From: an uncultured Cohaesibacter sp.
GTDB taxonomy: Bacteria; Pseudomonadota; Alphaproteobacteria; Rhizobiales; Cohaesibacteraceae
DNA length: 64,000 nucleotides
Assembly: GCF_963667045.1 (NCBI RefSeq)
Contig: NZ_OY762934.1
Span: forward strand, 2,597,501-2,661,500
Direction of reading: 5' to 3'
In this document: in pieces, positions 35,544 to 45,260 of the stretch
Layout of the letters: each line of letters begins with the position of its first letter
How positions within the stretch are numbered: the stretch's first letter is position 1
Notes under the pieces: generated by a model
What the model was told of the DNA's origin: nothing
What the model saw: the letters and a program-made list of their open reading frames with translations, nothing else
The model's database searches: none
Made by a program: the position numbers and the translations under genes

Positions 35544-35820
35544 CTCTTGGGCTCATGCATCATTCATCGTGCTCTTATCCGGACAGCGGGACGAATGAGT
35601 AAACGGATATTTCCAAACAACTCCTATATGACGTCAACTCTCTTGATCTTTTCTTAACCACCTTTGCAATTTTTGGACAATTCAAATTCAAACCAATAAG
35701 AAATTGAACATTTTACGCCTCGCTAACCATTCCAGGAAAGGGCCGATTAAGCACGCATACTATAGCGTCAGAGCCAAATGTCCGTTCGTTGAAGACGAAG
35801 AAAAGTTAAGGATCCTGGCA
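35544..35820. promoter_or_regulatory. Divergent promoter region, secretion operon / adhesin
   Basis: 277 bp between the two starts, AT-rich at 35630-35710. It must hold promoters for both the giant adhesin and its exporter. The adhesin frame is open upstream to a TTG at 35704, but AAGGA eight bases before the ATG at 35821 favours that start. No specific operator was recognised. Confidence 0.5.
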
Positions 35821-38800
35821 ATGGCTGACACCAAAGCACCAGACTTGAAAGCAGAAGCAACCCAATCGAAGTTCGAAGCAAACCGTGTTCAGCAGACGAT
35901 GCAGAAAGCGGAAGCCCAGCGTGCCAGCGATTATGACACCGGCGACCATCTCGCCTTGCGTCAGGATATCCTGAACCCGAACCTGCATTACGGATTGGCC
36001 AATGAAGATGAGATGCTTCTGCCTCTTACCCAGTCAGGTGACGTTCAGTCCGGTGCCGCCGATACCGGCTCGGGACCCGCGGTGACGGGCGATGGCTCCA
36101 GCTTCCCGAGCACCAGCGATGGTACCTTGTCTTCCCCTTCCGCATCTTCCGGCCCGTCAGCCCCGGAAGAGATCGCCTTCGTCGCGCCTGAAAGCCAGCG
36201 TCTCTCCATCAACAACGCCCCGACCGGGACATCCCTTTCCCAGCCGGATCTTGGTGGGGAAGAGCCTCTAACCATCGCAACAGCGGCCAGCAAACCCATC
36301 GACGGCGGCTCGGCATCTGGCGGATCCATGCCCCCTGCTGAAGACGCGACGCAAGACGTCAACCATGATGTCGAGGCCATCGACAGCAGGGAAAGCGTTA
36401 CCGAAGGATCGGTCCTCGACAGCGCGGTGACCGCAACCGACCTTGATGGCGACAGCATCACCTATTCCCTCGATGGCCAGCCGTCCGAAGGCTCCGTCAG
36501 CCTCAATGCCGATGGCTCCTACAGCTTTACCCCCGGCGCCGACTTTGATGACCTCGCCGTGGGCGAGAGCCGCACCGTCTCCTTCAGCTTCACCGCTGAT
36601 GATGGCCATGGCTCCACCGATCAGGGCACCGTCACCATTGAGGTGACCGGCACCAATGACGCCCCGACCGCCATTGATCTCTCCGCCAGCACGGTGGACG
36701 AGAATGCCGCAGGCGCCGTCATCGGAACCCTCTCCACCACCGATGTGGATGTCTCCGACAGCCACAGCTACACCGTCTCCGATGATCGCTTCGAGGTCGT
36801 CGAGGATGGCTCCGGCAATATGGTGCTGCAGCTCAAAGACGGCGAGAGCCTCGATCATGAGAGCGAAGCGACTGTCACCGTGACCGTCACCTCAACCGAC
36901 AATAATGGTGCATCGGTCGCCGAGGACTTCACCATCTCGGTCAACGACCTCAACGAGGCCGTCACCGCCGATGATGCATCCGAGACCACAGCCGAGAATG
37001 TCACCCTCGACAGCAGGGTCACCGCAACCGACCTTGATGGCGACAGCATCACCTATTCCCTCGACGGCCAGCCGTCCGAAGGCTCCGTCAGCCTCAATGC
37101 CGATGGCTCCTACAGCTTTACCCCCGGCGCCGACTTTGATGATCTGGCCGTGGGCGAGAGCCGCACCGTCTCCTTCAGCTTCACCGCTGACGATGGCAAT
37201 GGCTCCACCGATCAGGGCACCGTCACCATTGAGGTGACCGGCACCAATGACGCCCCGACCGCCATTGATCTCTCCGCCAGCACGGTGGACGAGAATGCCG
37301 TAGGCGCCGTCATCGGAACCCTCTCCACCACCGATGTGGATACCTCCGACAGCCACAGCTACACCGTCTCTGACGACCGCTTCGAGGTGGCCGAGGATGG
37401 CTCCGGCAATATGGTGCTGCAGCTCAAAGACGGCGTGGCGCTTGATCATGAGAGCGAAGCAACGGTCACCGTGACCGTCACCTCCGACGACACCAATGGT
37501 GCCTCAGTCGCCGAGGACTTCACCATCACCGTCAACGACCTCAACGAGGCCGTCACCGCCGATGATGCCTCCGAGACCACGGTCGAAGGATCGGTCCTTG
37601 ACAGTTCCGTCACCGCAACCGACCTTGATGGCGACAGCATCACCTATTCCCTCGATGGCCAGCCGTCGGAAGGCTCCGTCAGCCTCAATGCCGATGGCTC
37701 CTACAGCTTCAACCCCGGCTCCGACTTTGATGACCTGGCCGTCGGCGAGAGCCGCACCGTCTCCTTCAGCTTCACCGCTGACGATGGCCATGGCTCCACC
37801 GATCAGGGCACCGTCACCATTGAGGTGACCGGCACCAATGATGCGCCGACCGCCATTGACCTCTCCGCCAGCACGGTGGACGAGAATGCCGCTGGCGCCG
37901 TCATCGGAACCCTCTCAACCACCGATGTGGATGTCTCCGACAGCCACAGCTACACCGTCTCCGATGATCGCTTCGAGGTGGTCGAGGATGGCTCCGGCAA
38001 TATGGTGCTGCAGCTCAAAGACGGCGTCGCGCTTGATCATGAGGCAGAGGCAACGGTCACCGTGACCGTCACCTCCACCGACACCAATGGTGCCTCGGTC
38101 GCCGAGGACTTCACCGTCACCGTCAACGACCTCAACGAGGCCGTCACCGCCGATGATGCATCCGAGACCACAGCCGAGAATGCCACCCTTGACAGTTCCG
38201 TCACCGCAACCGACCTTGATGGCGACAGCATCACCTATTCCCTCGACGACCAGCCGTCCGAAGGCTCCGTCAGCCTCAATGCCGATGGCTCCTACAGCTT
38301 CACCCCCGGCTCCGACTTCGATGACCTGGCCGTGGGCGAGAGCCGCACCGTCTCCTTCAGCTTCACCGCTGACGATGGCCGTGGCTCCACCGATCAGGGC
38401 ACCGTCACCATTGAGGTGACCGGCACCAATGATGCCCCGACCGCAGTCATCCTGTCCGACAGCCTTGTTGATGAGAATGATGCGGGGGCCGTGATCGGCA
38501 CGCTCACCACCACCGATGTGGATACATCTGATACTCACAGCTACACCGTCTCCGATAATCGCTTCGAGGTCGTCGAGGATGGCTCCGGCAATATGGTGCT
38601 ACAGCTCAAAGACGGCGTCTCCCTCGACCATGAGAGCGAACCGACTGTCACCGTGACCGTCACTTCAACCGACACCAATGGTGCCTCGGTCGCCGAGGAC
38701 TTCACCATCTCGGTCAACGATCTCAACGAGGCCGTCACCGCCGATGATGCCTCCGAGACCACAGCCGAGAATGTCACCCTCGACAGTTCCGTCACCGCAA

Positions 38801-41800
38801 CCGACCTTGATGGCGACAGCATCACCTATTCCCTCGATGGCCAGCCGTCCGAAGGCGCCGTCAGCCTCAATGCCGATGGCTCCTACAGCTTCAACCCCGG
38901 CTCCGACTTTGATGACCTGGCCGTGGGCGAGAGCCGCACCGTCTCCTTCAGCTTCACCGCTGACGATGGCAATGGCTCAACCGATCAGGGTACTGTCACC
39001 ATCGAGGTGACCGGCACCAATGATGCCCCGACCGCTATTGACCTGTCCGCCAGCACGGTGGACGAGAATGCCGCTGGCGCTGTCATCGGAACCCTCTCCA
39101 CCACCGATGTGGATGTGTCCGACAGCCACAGCTACTCCGTCTCCGATGATCGCTTCGAGGTCGTCGAGGATGGTTCCGGCAATATGGTGCTGCAGCTCAA
39201 GGACGGCGTCGCGCTTGATCATGAGAGCGAAGCGACTGTTACCGTGACCGTCAGCACCAATGACGGCAATGGCGGCACCTTCGATCAGGACTTCACCATC
39301 TCGGTCAGCGACCTCAACGAGGCCGTCACCGCCGATGATGCATCCGAGACCACGGCCGAGAATGTCACCCTCGACAGTTCAGTCACCGCAACCGACCTTG
39401 ATGGCGACACCATCACCTATTCCCTTGATGGCCAGCCGTCCGAAGGCGCCGTCAGCCTCAATGCCGATGGCTCCTATAGCTTCAACCCCGGCTCCGACTT
39501 TGATGATCTGGCCGTGGGCGAGAGCCGCACCGTCTCCTTCAGCTTCACCGCTGACGATGGCCGTGGCTCCACCGATCAGGGCACCGTCACCATTGAGGTG
39601 ACCGGCACCAATGATGCCCCGACCGCAGTCATCCTGTCCGACAGCCTTGTTGATGAGAATGATGCGGGGGCCGTGATCGGCACGCTCACCACCACCGATG
39701 TGGATACATCTGATACTCACAGCTACACCGTCTCCGATAATCGCTTCGAGGTCGTCGAGGATGGCTCCGGCAATATGGTGCTACAGCTCAAAGACGGCGT
39801 CTCCCTCGACCATGAGAGCGAACCGACTGTCACCGTGACCGTCACTTCAACCGACACCAATGGTGCCTCGGTCGCCGAGGACTTCACCATCTCGGTCAAC
39901 GATCTCAACGAGGCCGTCACCGCCGATGATGCCTCCGAGACCACAGCCGAGAATGTCACCCTCGACAGTTCCGTCACCGCAACCGACCTTGATGGCGACA
40001 GCATCACCTATTCCCTCGATGGCCAGCCGTCCGAAGGCGCCGTCAGCCTCAATGCCGATGGCTCCTACAGCTTCAACCCCGGCTCCGACTTTGATGACCT
40101 GGCCGTGGGCGAGAGCCGCACCGTCTCCTTCAGCTTCACCGCTGACGATGGCAATGGCTCCACCGATCAGGGCACTGTCACCATCGAGGTGACCGGCACC
40201 AATGATGCCCCGACCGCTATTGACCTGTCCGCCAGCACGGTGGACGAGAATGCCGCTGGCGCTGTCATCGGAACCCTCTCCACCACCGATGTGGATGTGT
40301 CCGACAGCCACAGCTACTCCGTCTCCGATGATCGCTTCGAGGTCGTCGAGGATGGCTCGGGCAATATGGTGCTGCAATTGAGGGACGGCGTGGCGCTTGA
40401 TCATGAGAGCGAAGCAACGGTCACCGTGACCGTCACATCCGACGACGGCCATGGCGGCACCGTGGATCAGAACTTCACCATCGATGTGGCCGATGTCAAT
40501 GAACAGATCACGGCTTACGATAGCACCATGGCCATCAGTGAGGATGTGATTAGCGTTGATTCTGCCATGTTTGCAGAGGATCCCGATGGCGATCCCGGAA
40601 TATTCACCATCCTGACCCAACCGTCTTCCGGCACGGTTACAACAACCGGCGAAGTCTCCGAATTCGGCTCTTATACGCTTGGCAAATTTAATTTTGTTCC
40701 CGGCGACGATTTTAATGATCTGGCAGAAGGGGAAACGCGCACGGTCTCCTTCGACTATCAGGTGGAAGATGGTAACGGGTCGGTTGATACCGGCACGGTA
40801 TCCATTCAAGTAACCGGCACCAACGATGCCCCGACCGCAGTCATCCTGTCCGACAGCCTTGTTGATGAGAATGATGCGGGGGCCGTGATCGGAACCCTCT
40901 CCACCACCGATGCGGATACATCCGACACCCACAGCTACACCGTCTCTGACGACCGCTTCGAGGTAGCCGAGGATGGCTCCGGCAATATGGTGCTGCAGCT
41001 CAAGGACGGTGTGGCGCTTGATCATGAGAGTGAACCGACTGTCACCGTGACCGTCACATCCGACGACGGCCATGGCGGCACCGTGGATCAGGACTTCACC
41101 ATCAATGTGGCCGATGTCAATGAACAGATCACGGCTTACGATAGCGCCATGGGCATCAGTGAGGATGTGATTAGCGTTGATTCTGCCATGTTTGCAGAGG
41201 ATCCCGATGGCGATCCCGGGATATTCACCATCCTGACCCAACCGTCTTCCGGCACGGTTACAACAACCGGCGAAGTCTCTGAATTCGGCGCTTATACGCT
41301 TGGCAAATTTAATTTTGTTCCCGGCGACGATTTTAATGATCTGGCAGAAGGGGAAACGCGCACGGTCTCCTTTGACTATCAGGTGGAAGATGGCAACGGC
41401 TCGGTTGATACCGGCACGGTATCCATTCAGGTGACCGGCACCAATGATGCCCCGACCGCAGTCATCCTGTCCGACAGCCTTGTTGATGAGAATGATGCGG
41501 GGGCCGTCATTGGAACCCTCTCCACCACCGATGTGGATACATCCGATACCCACAGCTACACCGTCTCCGATGATCGCTTCGAGGTGGTCGAGGATGGCTC
41601 GGGCAATATGGTGCTGCAGCTCAAGGACGGCGTCTCCCTCGACTACGAGAGCGAACCGACTGTCACCATCACTATCACGACAGACGATGGCCATGGCGGC
41701 AGCTACAGTGACGACTTCACGATTAATGTCTCGAACATCATGGAGGGTGTCACAGCGTCTGACGAGGATGGCACCACAACTGAGGATGATGTTCTGAACT

Positions 41801-43893
41801 CAGTTGCTCATGCCAGCAGTGCGGAAGGGGCCAACATGACCTATGTTGTATCGTCCCAGCCAAGCGAAGGCAGCGTTGTGATGCAGCCGGACGGATCCTA
41901 TACGTTTAATCCGGAAAATGACTTCCAGGATCTCGCACACGACGAAAGCCGGACCGTTTCCTTTGAATATACTGCCACGGATGCCAATGGGGCAACGGAC
42001 ACCGGTACGGTAACGATTCTGGTGACCGGCACCAATGACGCCCCGACCGCCATTGATCTCTCCGCCAGCACGGTGGACGAGAATGCCACAGGCGCTGTCA
42101 TCGGAACCCTCTCTACCACCGATGTGGATACCTCCGACAGCCACAGCTACACCGTCTCCGATGATCGCTTCGAGGTCGTCGAGGATGGCTCGGGCAATAT
42201 GGTGCTGCAGCTCAAAGACGGCGTGGCGCTTGATCATGAGAGCGAAGCGACTGTCAATATTGCGGTGACCACCACGGACAATGGCGGCCTTTCGCACAGC
42301 CAGTCATTCACCATCGCCGTCAATGACCTCAACGAGAGCCCAAGCCTTGATGCATCGGGTTCGTACAACTTCCTCTATAACGGCAGTTTCGAGGTCTTCA
42401 ACGGCGGCGTTCATGGGGGGGGAGACGGTACTGGATGGTATGAAGATGCCTATATCGACGGCTGGGCGCAAAGCGACATCGATATTCACGAAGCAGGCCA
42501 TAGGAATCTCGGTGCAACCGATGGCGCTTACCATGTCGACCTGGCAGAAACGTCCAACGGCACTCTGAGCCGGGAGATGGAAGGCCTGGAGGATGGCTCG
42601 ACCTACAGCCTGTCGATTGATCTCAAATCCCGCGGTGCTACCGGCGACGGTATATCCGGCACTGTGGAAGATGCTCTCGGGCAAAGCATCGTGCAAGTCG
42701 TCTGGAATGGCGAAGTCATCGCGACAATCGACCCGGCAGTCGATGGTTTTGGTTGGCACACCTATACTCTGGGACTGACGGCAGGGTCCGGCGATGGCAG
42801 CAACTCCATCACCTTTGTCGAGGTTGGCTCGGAAAACAGCTTCGGCACCCTAATCGACAATGTCCAGATTACGGACAGCGACGGGTATGGCGTGCTCGAA
42901 AATGAGGCTGGCGCAGAAATCGCCGTTCTCAGTGTGGCAGATCCCGATGCTGGCGACAGCTTCTCCTACTCAGTCTCGGACAGCCGCTTTGAAGTCGTAT
43001 CCATCGACGGAGACACCGTGCTCAAGCTCGTTGACGGGGTCAGTCTCGACTATGAAACCGCCTCTCATGTCTCGGTGGATGTGACCGTGACCGACAGTGG
43101 CGGGCTTTCCGATACCCAGACGCTGGACATCCAGGTCGGTGATATCGATGACACGGCGAGCTACAACACCATCACCGGCAACAACTGTTGCAACACCCTC
43201 AACGGCACTAGCGTAGATGACAATATCTCCGGTCTGGGCGGCAACGATACCATCAACGCCTATGCGGGGGATGATCTGGTCTATGGCGGAACCGGCGCCG
43301 ATACGATCAACGGTGGCGATGGCAACGATGACATCTACGGCGGCGCGGACAACGACACCATCTCCGGCGGCGAAGGCAATGACTTCATCAACGGCGAAGA
43401 CGGGGCTGATACCATCTATGGCAACGCCGGATTGGACTCTCTGCATGGCGAGGCCGGAGACGACAGGATCTACGGCGGCGATGGTGGTGACACCATCTAT
43501 GGCGGGGAAGACAACGACTCCCTCTATGGCGAAGCTGGCAACGACGGCATTTATGGCGGCTCAGGCAATGACTATATCAGTGGTGGCACCGGTGATGACT
43601 ATCTTGTCGGCGGGGAAGGTGATGACACCTTCTACTATCTGGTGGGCGACGGCAACGACGTCATCGATGGCGGTTCGGCGGGAGACTGGACCGACTCGCT
43701 GGTGATCCTTGCCTCGGATGGCTCGGATACGACCTCCTATGGCACCGACTGGACCATCACGCTGACCACAGGCACCGCAACCATGGTCGATGGCAGCGAT
43801 CAGATGGTCTTGTCCAATGATGCGACCGGCACTATAGATTTCAGCGACGGCGGTCACATCGAGCTTGAGAATATTGACCGCGTATCCTGGTAA
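35821..43893 (+). CDS. Giant RTX adhesin with VCBS/cadherin-like repeats (type I secretion substrate)
   Basis: 2690 residues. Residues 1-200 are a non-repetitive N-terminus and Ser/Pro/Gly linker. From about 205 to 1570 run seven near-identical 197-residue units, each a VCBS-type half (TDLDGDSITYSLDGQPSEG, DGSYSFTPGADFDDLA, VTGTNDAPTA) and a cadherin-like half (DENAAGAVIGTLSTTD, DDRFEVVEDGSGNMVLQL). Two 207-residue variants (EDPDGDPGIFTILTQPSSG) and one further unit follow. At about 2178-2355 is a jelly-roll-like domain (YNGSFEVFNGGVHGGG, FGTLIDNVQITD). At 2450-2600 are calcium-binding nonapeptides (GGxGxDxxx), then a C-terminal secretion region. There is no Sec signal peptide. It probably mediates surface attachment or biofilm formation. 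Confidence 0.92.
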   Translation: MADTKAPDLKAEATQSKFEANRVQQTMQKAEAQRASDYDTGDHLALRQDILNPNLHYGLANEDEMLLPLTQSGDVQSGAADTGSGPAVTGDGSSFPSTSDGTLSSPSASSGPSAPEEIAFVAPESQRLSINNAPTGTSLSQPDLGGEEPLTIATAASKPIDGGSASGGSMPPAEDATQDVNHDVEAIDSRESVTEGSVLDSAVTATDLDGDSITYSLDGQPSEGSVSLNADGSYSFTPGADFDDLAVGESRTVSFSFTADDGHGSTDQGTVTIEVTGTNDAPTAIDLSASTVDENAAGAVIGTLSTTDVDVSDSHSYTVSDDRFEVVEDGSGNMVLQLKDGESLDHESEATVTVTVTSTDNNGASVAEDFTISVNDLNEAVTADDASETTAENVTLDSRVTATDLDGDSITYSLDGQPSEGSVSLNADGSYSFTPGADFDDLAVGESRTVSFSFTADDGNGSTDQGTVTIEVTGTNDAPTAIDLSASTVDENAVGAVIGTLSTTDVDTSDSHSYTVSDDRFEVAEDGSGNMVLQLKDGVALDHESEATVTVTVTSDDTNGASVAEDFTITVNDLNEAVTADDASETTVEGSVLDSSVTATDLDGDSITYSLDGQPSEGSVSLNADGSYSFNPGSDFDDLAVGESRTVSFSFTADDGHGSTDQGTVTIEVTGTNDAPTAIDLSASTVDENAAGAVIGTLSTTDVDVSDSHSYTVSDDRFEVVEDGSGNMVLQLKDGVALDHEAEATVTVTVTSTDTNGASVAEDFTVTVNDLNEAVTADDASETTAENATLDSSVTATDLDGDSITYSLDDQPSEGSVSLNADGSYSFTPGSDFDDLAVGESRTVSFSFTADDGRGSTDQGTVTIEVTGTNDAPTAVILSDSLVDENDAGAVIGTLTTTDVDTSDTHSYTVSDNRFEVVEDGSGNMVLQLKDGVSLDHESEPTVTVTVTSTDTNGASVAEDFTISVNDLNEAVTADDASETTAENVTLDSSVTATDLDGDSITYSLDGQPSEGAVSLNADGSYSFNPGSDFDDLAVGESRTVSFSFTADDGNGSTDQGTVTIEVTGTNDAPTAIDLSASTVDENAAGAVIGTLSTTDVDVSDSHSYSVSDDRFEVVEDGSGNMVLQLKDGVALDHESEATVTVTVSTNDGNGGTFDQDFTISVSDLNEAVTADDASETTAENVTLDSSVTATDLDGDTITYSLDGQPSEGAVSLNADGSYSFNPGSDFDDLAVGESRTVSFSFTADDGRGSTDQGTVTIEVTGTNDAPTAVILSDSLVDENDAGAVIGTLTTTDVDTSDTHSYTVSDNRFEVVEDGSGNMVLQLKDGVSLDHESEPTVTVTVTSTDTNGASVAEDFTISVNDLNEAVTADDASETTAENVTLDSSVTATDLDGDSITYSLDGQPSEGAVSLNADGSYSFNPGSDFDDLAVGESRTVSFSFTADDGNGSTDQGTVTIEVTGTNDAPTAIDLSASTVDENAAGAVIGTLSTTDVDVSDSHSYSVSDDRFEVVEDGSGNMVLQLRDGVALDHESEATVTVTVTSDDGHGGTVDQNFTIDVADVNEQITAYDSTMAISEDVISVDSAMFAEDPDGDPGIFTILTQPSSGTVTTTGEVSEFGSYTLGKFNFVPGDDFNDLAEGETRTVSFDYQVEDGNGSVDTGTVSIQVTGTNDAPTAVILSDSLVDENDAGAVIGTLSTTDADTSDTHSYTVSDDRFEVAEDGSGNMVLQLKDGVALDHESEPTVTVTVTSDDGHGGTVDQDFTINVADVNEQITAYDSAMGISEDVISVDSAMFAEDPDGDPGIFTILTQPSSGTVTTTGEVSEFGAYTLGKFNFVPGDDFNDLAEGETRTVSFDYQVEDGNGSVDTGTVSIQVTGTNDAPTAVILSDSLVDENDAGAVIGTLSTTDVDTSDTHSYTVSDDRFEVVEDGSGNMVLQLKDGVSLDYESEPTVTITITTDDGHGGSYSDDFTINVSNIMEGVTASDEDGTTTEDDVLNSVAHASSAEGANMTYVVSSQPSEGSVVMQPDGSYTFNPENDFQDLAHDESRTVSFEYTATDANGATDTGTVTILVTGTNDAPTAIDLSASTVDENATGAVIGTLSTTDVDTSDSHSYTVSDDRFEVVEDGSGNMVLQLKDGVALDHESEATVNIAVTTTDNGGLSHSQSFTIAVNDLNESPSLDASGSYNFLYNGSFEVFNGGVHGGGDGTGWYEDAYIDGWAQSDIDIHEAGHRNLGATDGAYHVDLAETSNGTLSREMEGLEDGSTYSLSIDLKSRGATGDGISGTVEDALGQSIVQVVWNGEVIATIDPAVDGFGWHTYTLGLTAGSGDGSNSITFVEVGSENSFGTLIDNVQITDSDGYGVLENEAGAEIAVLSVADPDAGDSFSYSVSDSRFEVVSIDGDTVLKLVDGVSLDYETASHVSVDVTVTDSGGLSDTQTLDIQVGDIDDTASYNTITGNNCCNTLNGTSVDDNISGLGGNDTINAYAGDDLVYGGTGADTINGGDGNDDIYGGADNDTISGGEGNDFINGEDGADTIYGNAGLDSLHGEAGDDRIYGGDGGDTIYGGEDNDSLYGEAGNDGIYGGSGNDYISGGTGDDYLVGGEGDDTFYYLVGDGNDVIDGGSAGDWTDSLVILASDGSDTTSYGTDWTITLTTGTATMVDGSDQMVLSNDATGTIDFSDGGHIELENIDRVSW
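36436..40572 (+). repeat. Seven tandem 591-bp units inside the adhesin gene
   Basis: The marker ACCGACCTTGATGGCGAC starts at 36436, 37027, 37618, 38209, 38800, 39391 (GCGACACC variant) and 39982, exactly 591 bp apart each time. A two-unit block of 1182 bp is nearly identical between about 38330-39180 and 39512-40360, with only a few base differences seen by eye. Confidence 0.92.
40492..41733 (+). repeat. Two 621-bp variant units inside the adhesin gene
   Basis: GATGTCAATGAACAGATCAC begins at 40492 and again at 41113, 621 bp apart. Both copies carry the lower-GC insert (AATTTAATTTTGTTCCCGGC) that sets them apart from the seven 591-bp units. Confidence 0.85.
43150..43640 (+). repeat. RTX nonapeptide-coding region of the adhesin
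   Basis: Codes for about 16 Gly/Asp-rich nonapeptides (LGGNDTINA, GGTGADTIN, GGDGNDDIY and so on) that form calcium-bound beta-rolls in type I secreted proteins. It begins just before a Cys-Cys pair at 43186-43191. Confidence 0.9.
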
Positions 43894-43912
43894 CAATACT
43901 TACAAAGTGGCC

Positions 43913-43944
43913 AGATATTTCGCAGAAACCTGCGGAATATCTTT
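43913..43944 (+). terminator. Terminator hairpin after the adhesin gene
   Basis: AGATATTTCGCAG (43913-43925), loop AAAC, CTGCGGAATATCT (43930-43942), one wobble pair, then TT. It lies 20 bp after the stop. Confidence 0.7.
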
Positions 43945-44027
43945 GTGCAACTGAGCGAGCTGCGATTAACTCTATCTTAGAAACGTTCAGCTACATTCGA
44001 AGCTACAAAAGAAAAAAAGAGGCGCCG

Positions 44028-45107
44028 ATGTTAAGCAACATAACAGATCTAGCCCGAGAAAAGTCCAGCGACAAAAGACGCGAGCTGCTCGGGCGAGTGG
44101 CGGATCTATTTTTTGATGGTGCCGAGAATCATACCGAGCAGGGCATCCTGATCTTCCGCGATATCGTTCTGAAAATGCTCAACGACGTCAAGCTTGAAGG
44201 CCGCGCCGAATTTGCCAACAGAGTCGCCCTGGAAGAATGCCTTCCTGCCGAAGTGGCTCTGCAAATGGCGCGTGACGATGTATCCGTGGCAGGACCGATG
44301 CTGCAGCACAGCCCGGTGCTGACGGACGACGACTTCGTCAAGCTCTCCCAAACCCTGCCGGAAGAACACCTTGAAAGCATCGCCCAGCGCGAGAGTCTCA
44401 GCGGTATGGTGACTGATGCCCTGATCGAGAATGGCACCCGCGCCGTCTGGCACAAGGTGACCCAGAACAAGGGTGCAGAGATCACTCCCAAGGGTTTCGA
44501 CACCCTTGTAAACAATGCCGATGGCGACGAGATTCTCCAGATCAACCTTTCTTCGCGACCGGACATCACCGAGGACGCAGCAAAACGGCTGCTGCCCCTG
44601 TTGCCACCGGAAGGCAAGGCGCGTCTGGTGCAGCTGTTTCAGGAAAACGCCGAAATGGCCAACGCCCTCATCGACAAAGCCAGACAGGCGGTCAAGGACC
44701 AGACAGCACCAGGACGCCAGAAGCGTCTTGAAGCCAAGATGGTCATTACAAACGTCAAAGACGGCAAGCTCGACATGTCGGAAGGTCTCATCCAACTGGT
44801 CGAAACCAATCGCGGACCAGACATCGTCATGTTCCTGTCGGCAATGGCGGATCTGGACGAGCCGATCGTCTCCAATGCGCTGTATCAGGCCAATGACGAA
44901 CCGATCAGCCTGTTGTGCAAGTCCATTGATGTCAGCAATTCCGCCTTTGCCAAGCTCATGGGGCTGAAAGCTGAGAAGCTCAATAAAGGTCTGGCCGACA
45001 CCGGACGTAGCGTTGCCCATTACAAGGAGCTTGACATCTCATCAGCCCAGCGCGCCATGCGTTTCGTTTACATGCGCAAGAGCCTCAACGACAAGAAGAC
45101 GGGCTGA
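44028..45107 (+). CDS. DUF2336 domain protein
   Basis: A 359-residue, largely helical cytosolic protein. The N-terminus (LAREKSSDKRRELLGRVADL, then FRDIVLKMLNDVKLEGRAEF) and repeated helical pairs (LPAEVALQMARDDVSVAGPML, VLTDDDFVKLS) are those of DUF2336 proteins, common in alphaproteobacteria and HEAT-like in appearance. The function is not established. It follows the adhesin gene in the same direction but behind a terminator, so co-transcription is doubtful. Confidence 0.8.
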   Translation: MLSNITDLAREKSSDKRRELLGRVADLFFDGAENHTEQGILIFRDIVLKMLNDVKLEGRAEFANRVALEECLPAEVALQMARDDVSVAGPMLQHSPVLTDDDFVKLSQTLPEEHLESIAQRESLSGMVTDALIENGTRAVWHKVTQNKGAEITPKGFDTLVNNADGDEILQINLSSRPDITEDAAKRLLPLLPPEGKARLVQLFQENAEMANALIDKARQAVKDQTAPGRQKRLEAKMVITNVKDGKLDMSEGLIQLVETNRGPDIVMFLSAMADLDEPIVSNALYQANDEPISLLCKSIDVSNSAFAKLMGLKAEKLNKGLADTGRSVAHYKELDISSAQRAMRFVYMRKSLNDKKTG

Positions 45108-45260
45108 TCCGAGCTGGTTCTGCAGGCTTTTCCTCGCCGCTTTCGTGGACAGGAGTAACCGGCAAGGCCCGCAAAGGGGCCACAGAAGCCTTGCAGTCGG
45201 CAGGCCTTTTGCGTTACTGATGGCCGGAGTTCATATCCGCTTTCAGACAGGCATCCATCC

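Noticed and set aside
39847-41694. Long minus-strand frame (615 codons) inside the adhesin gene, and similar shorter ones
   Set aside because: They mirror the tandem repeats of the plus-strand gene, have Gly/Ile/Val-only composition, no ribosome-binding site and no recognisable fold.
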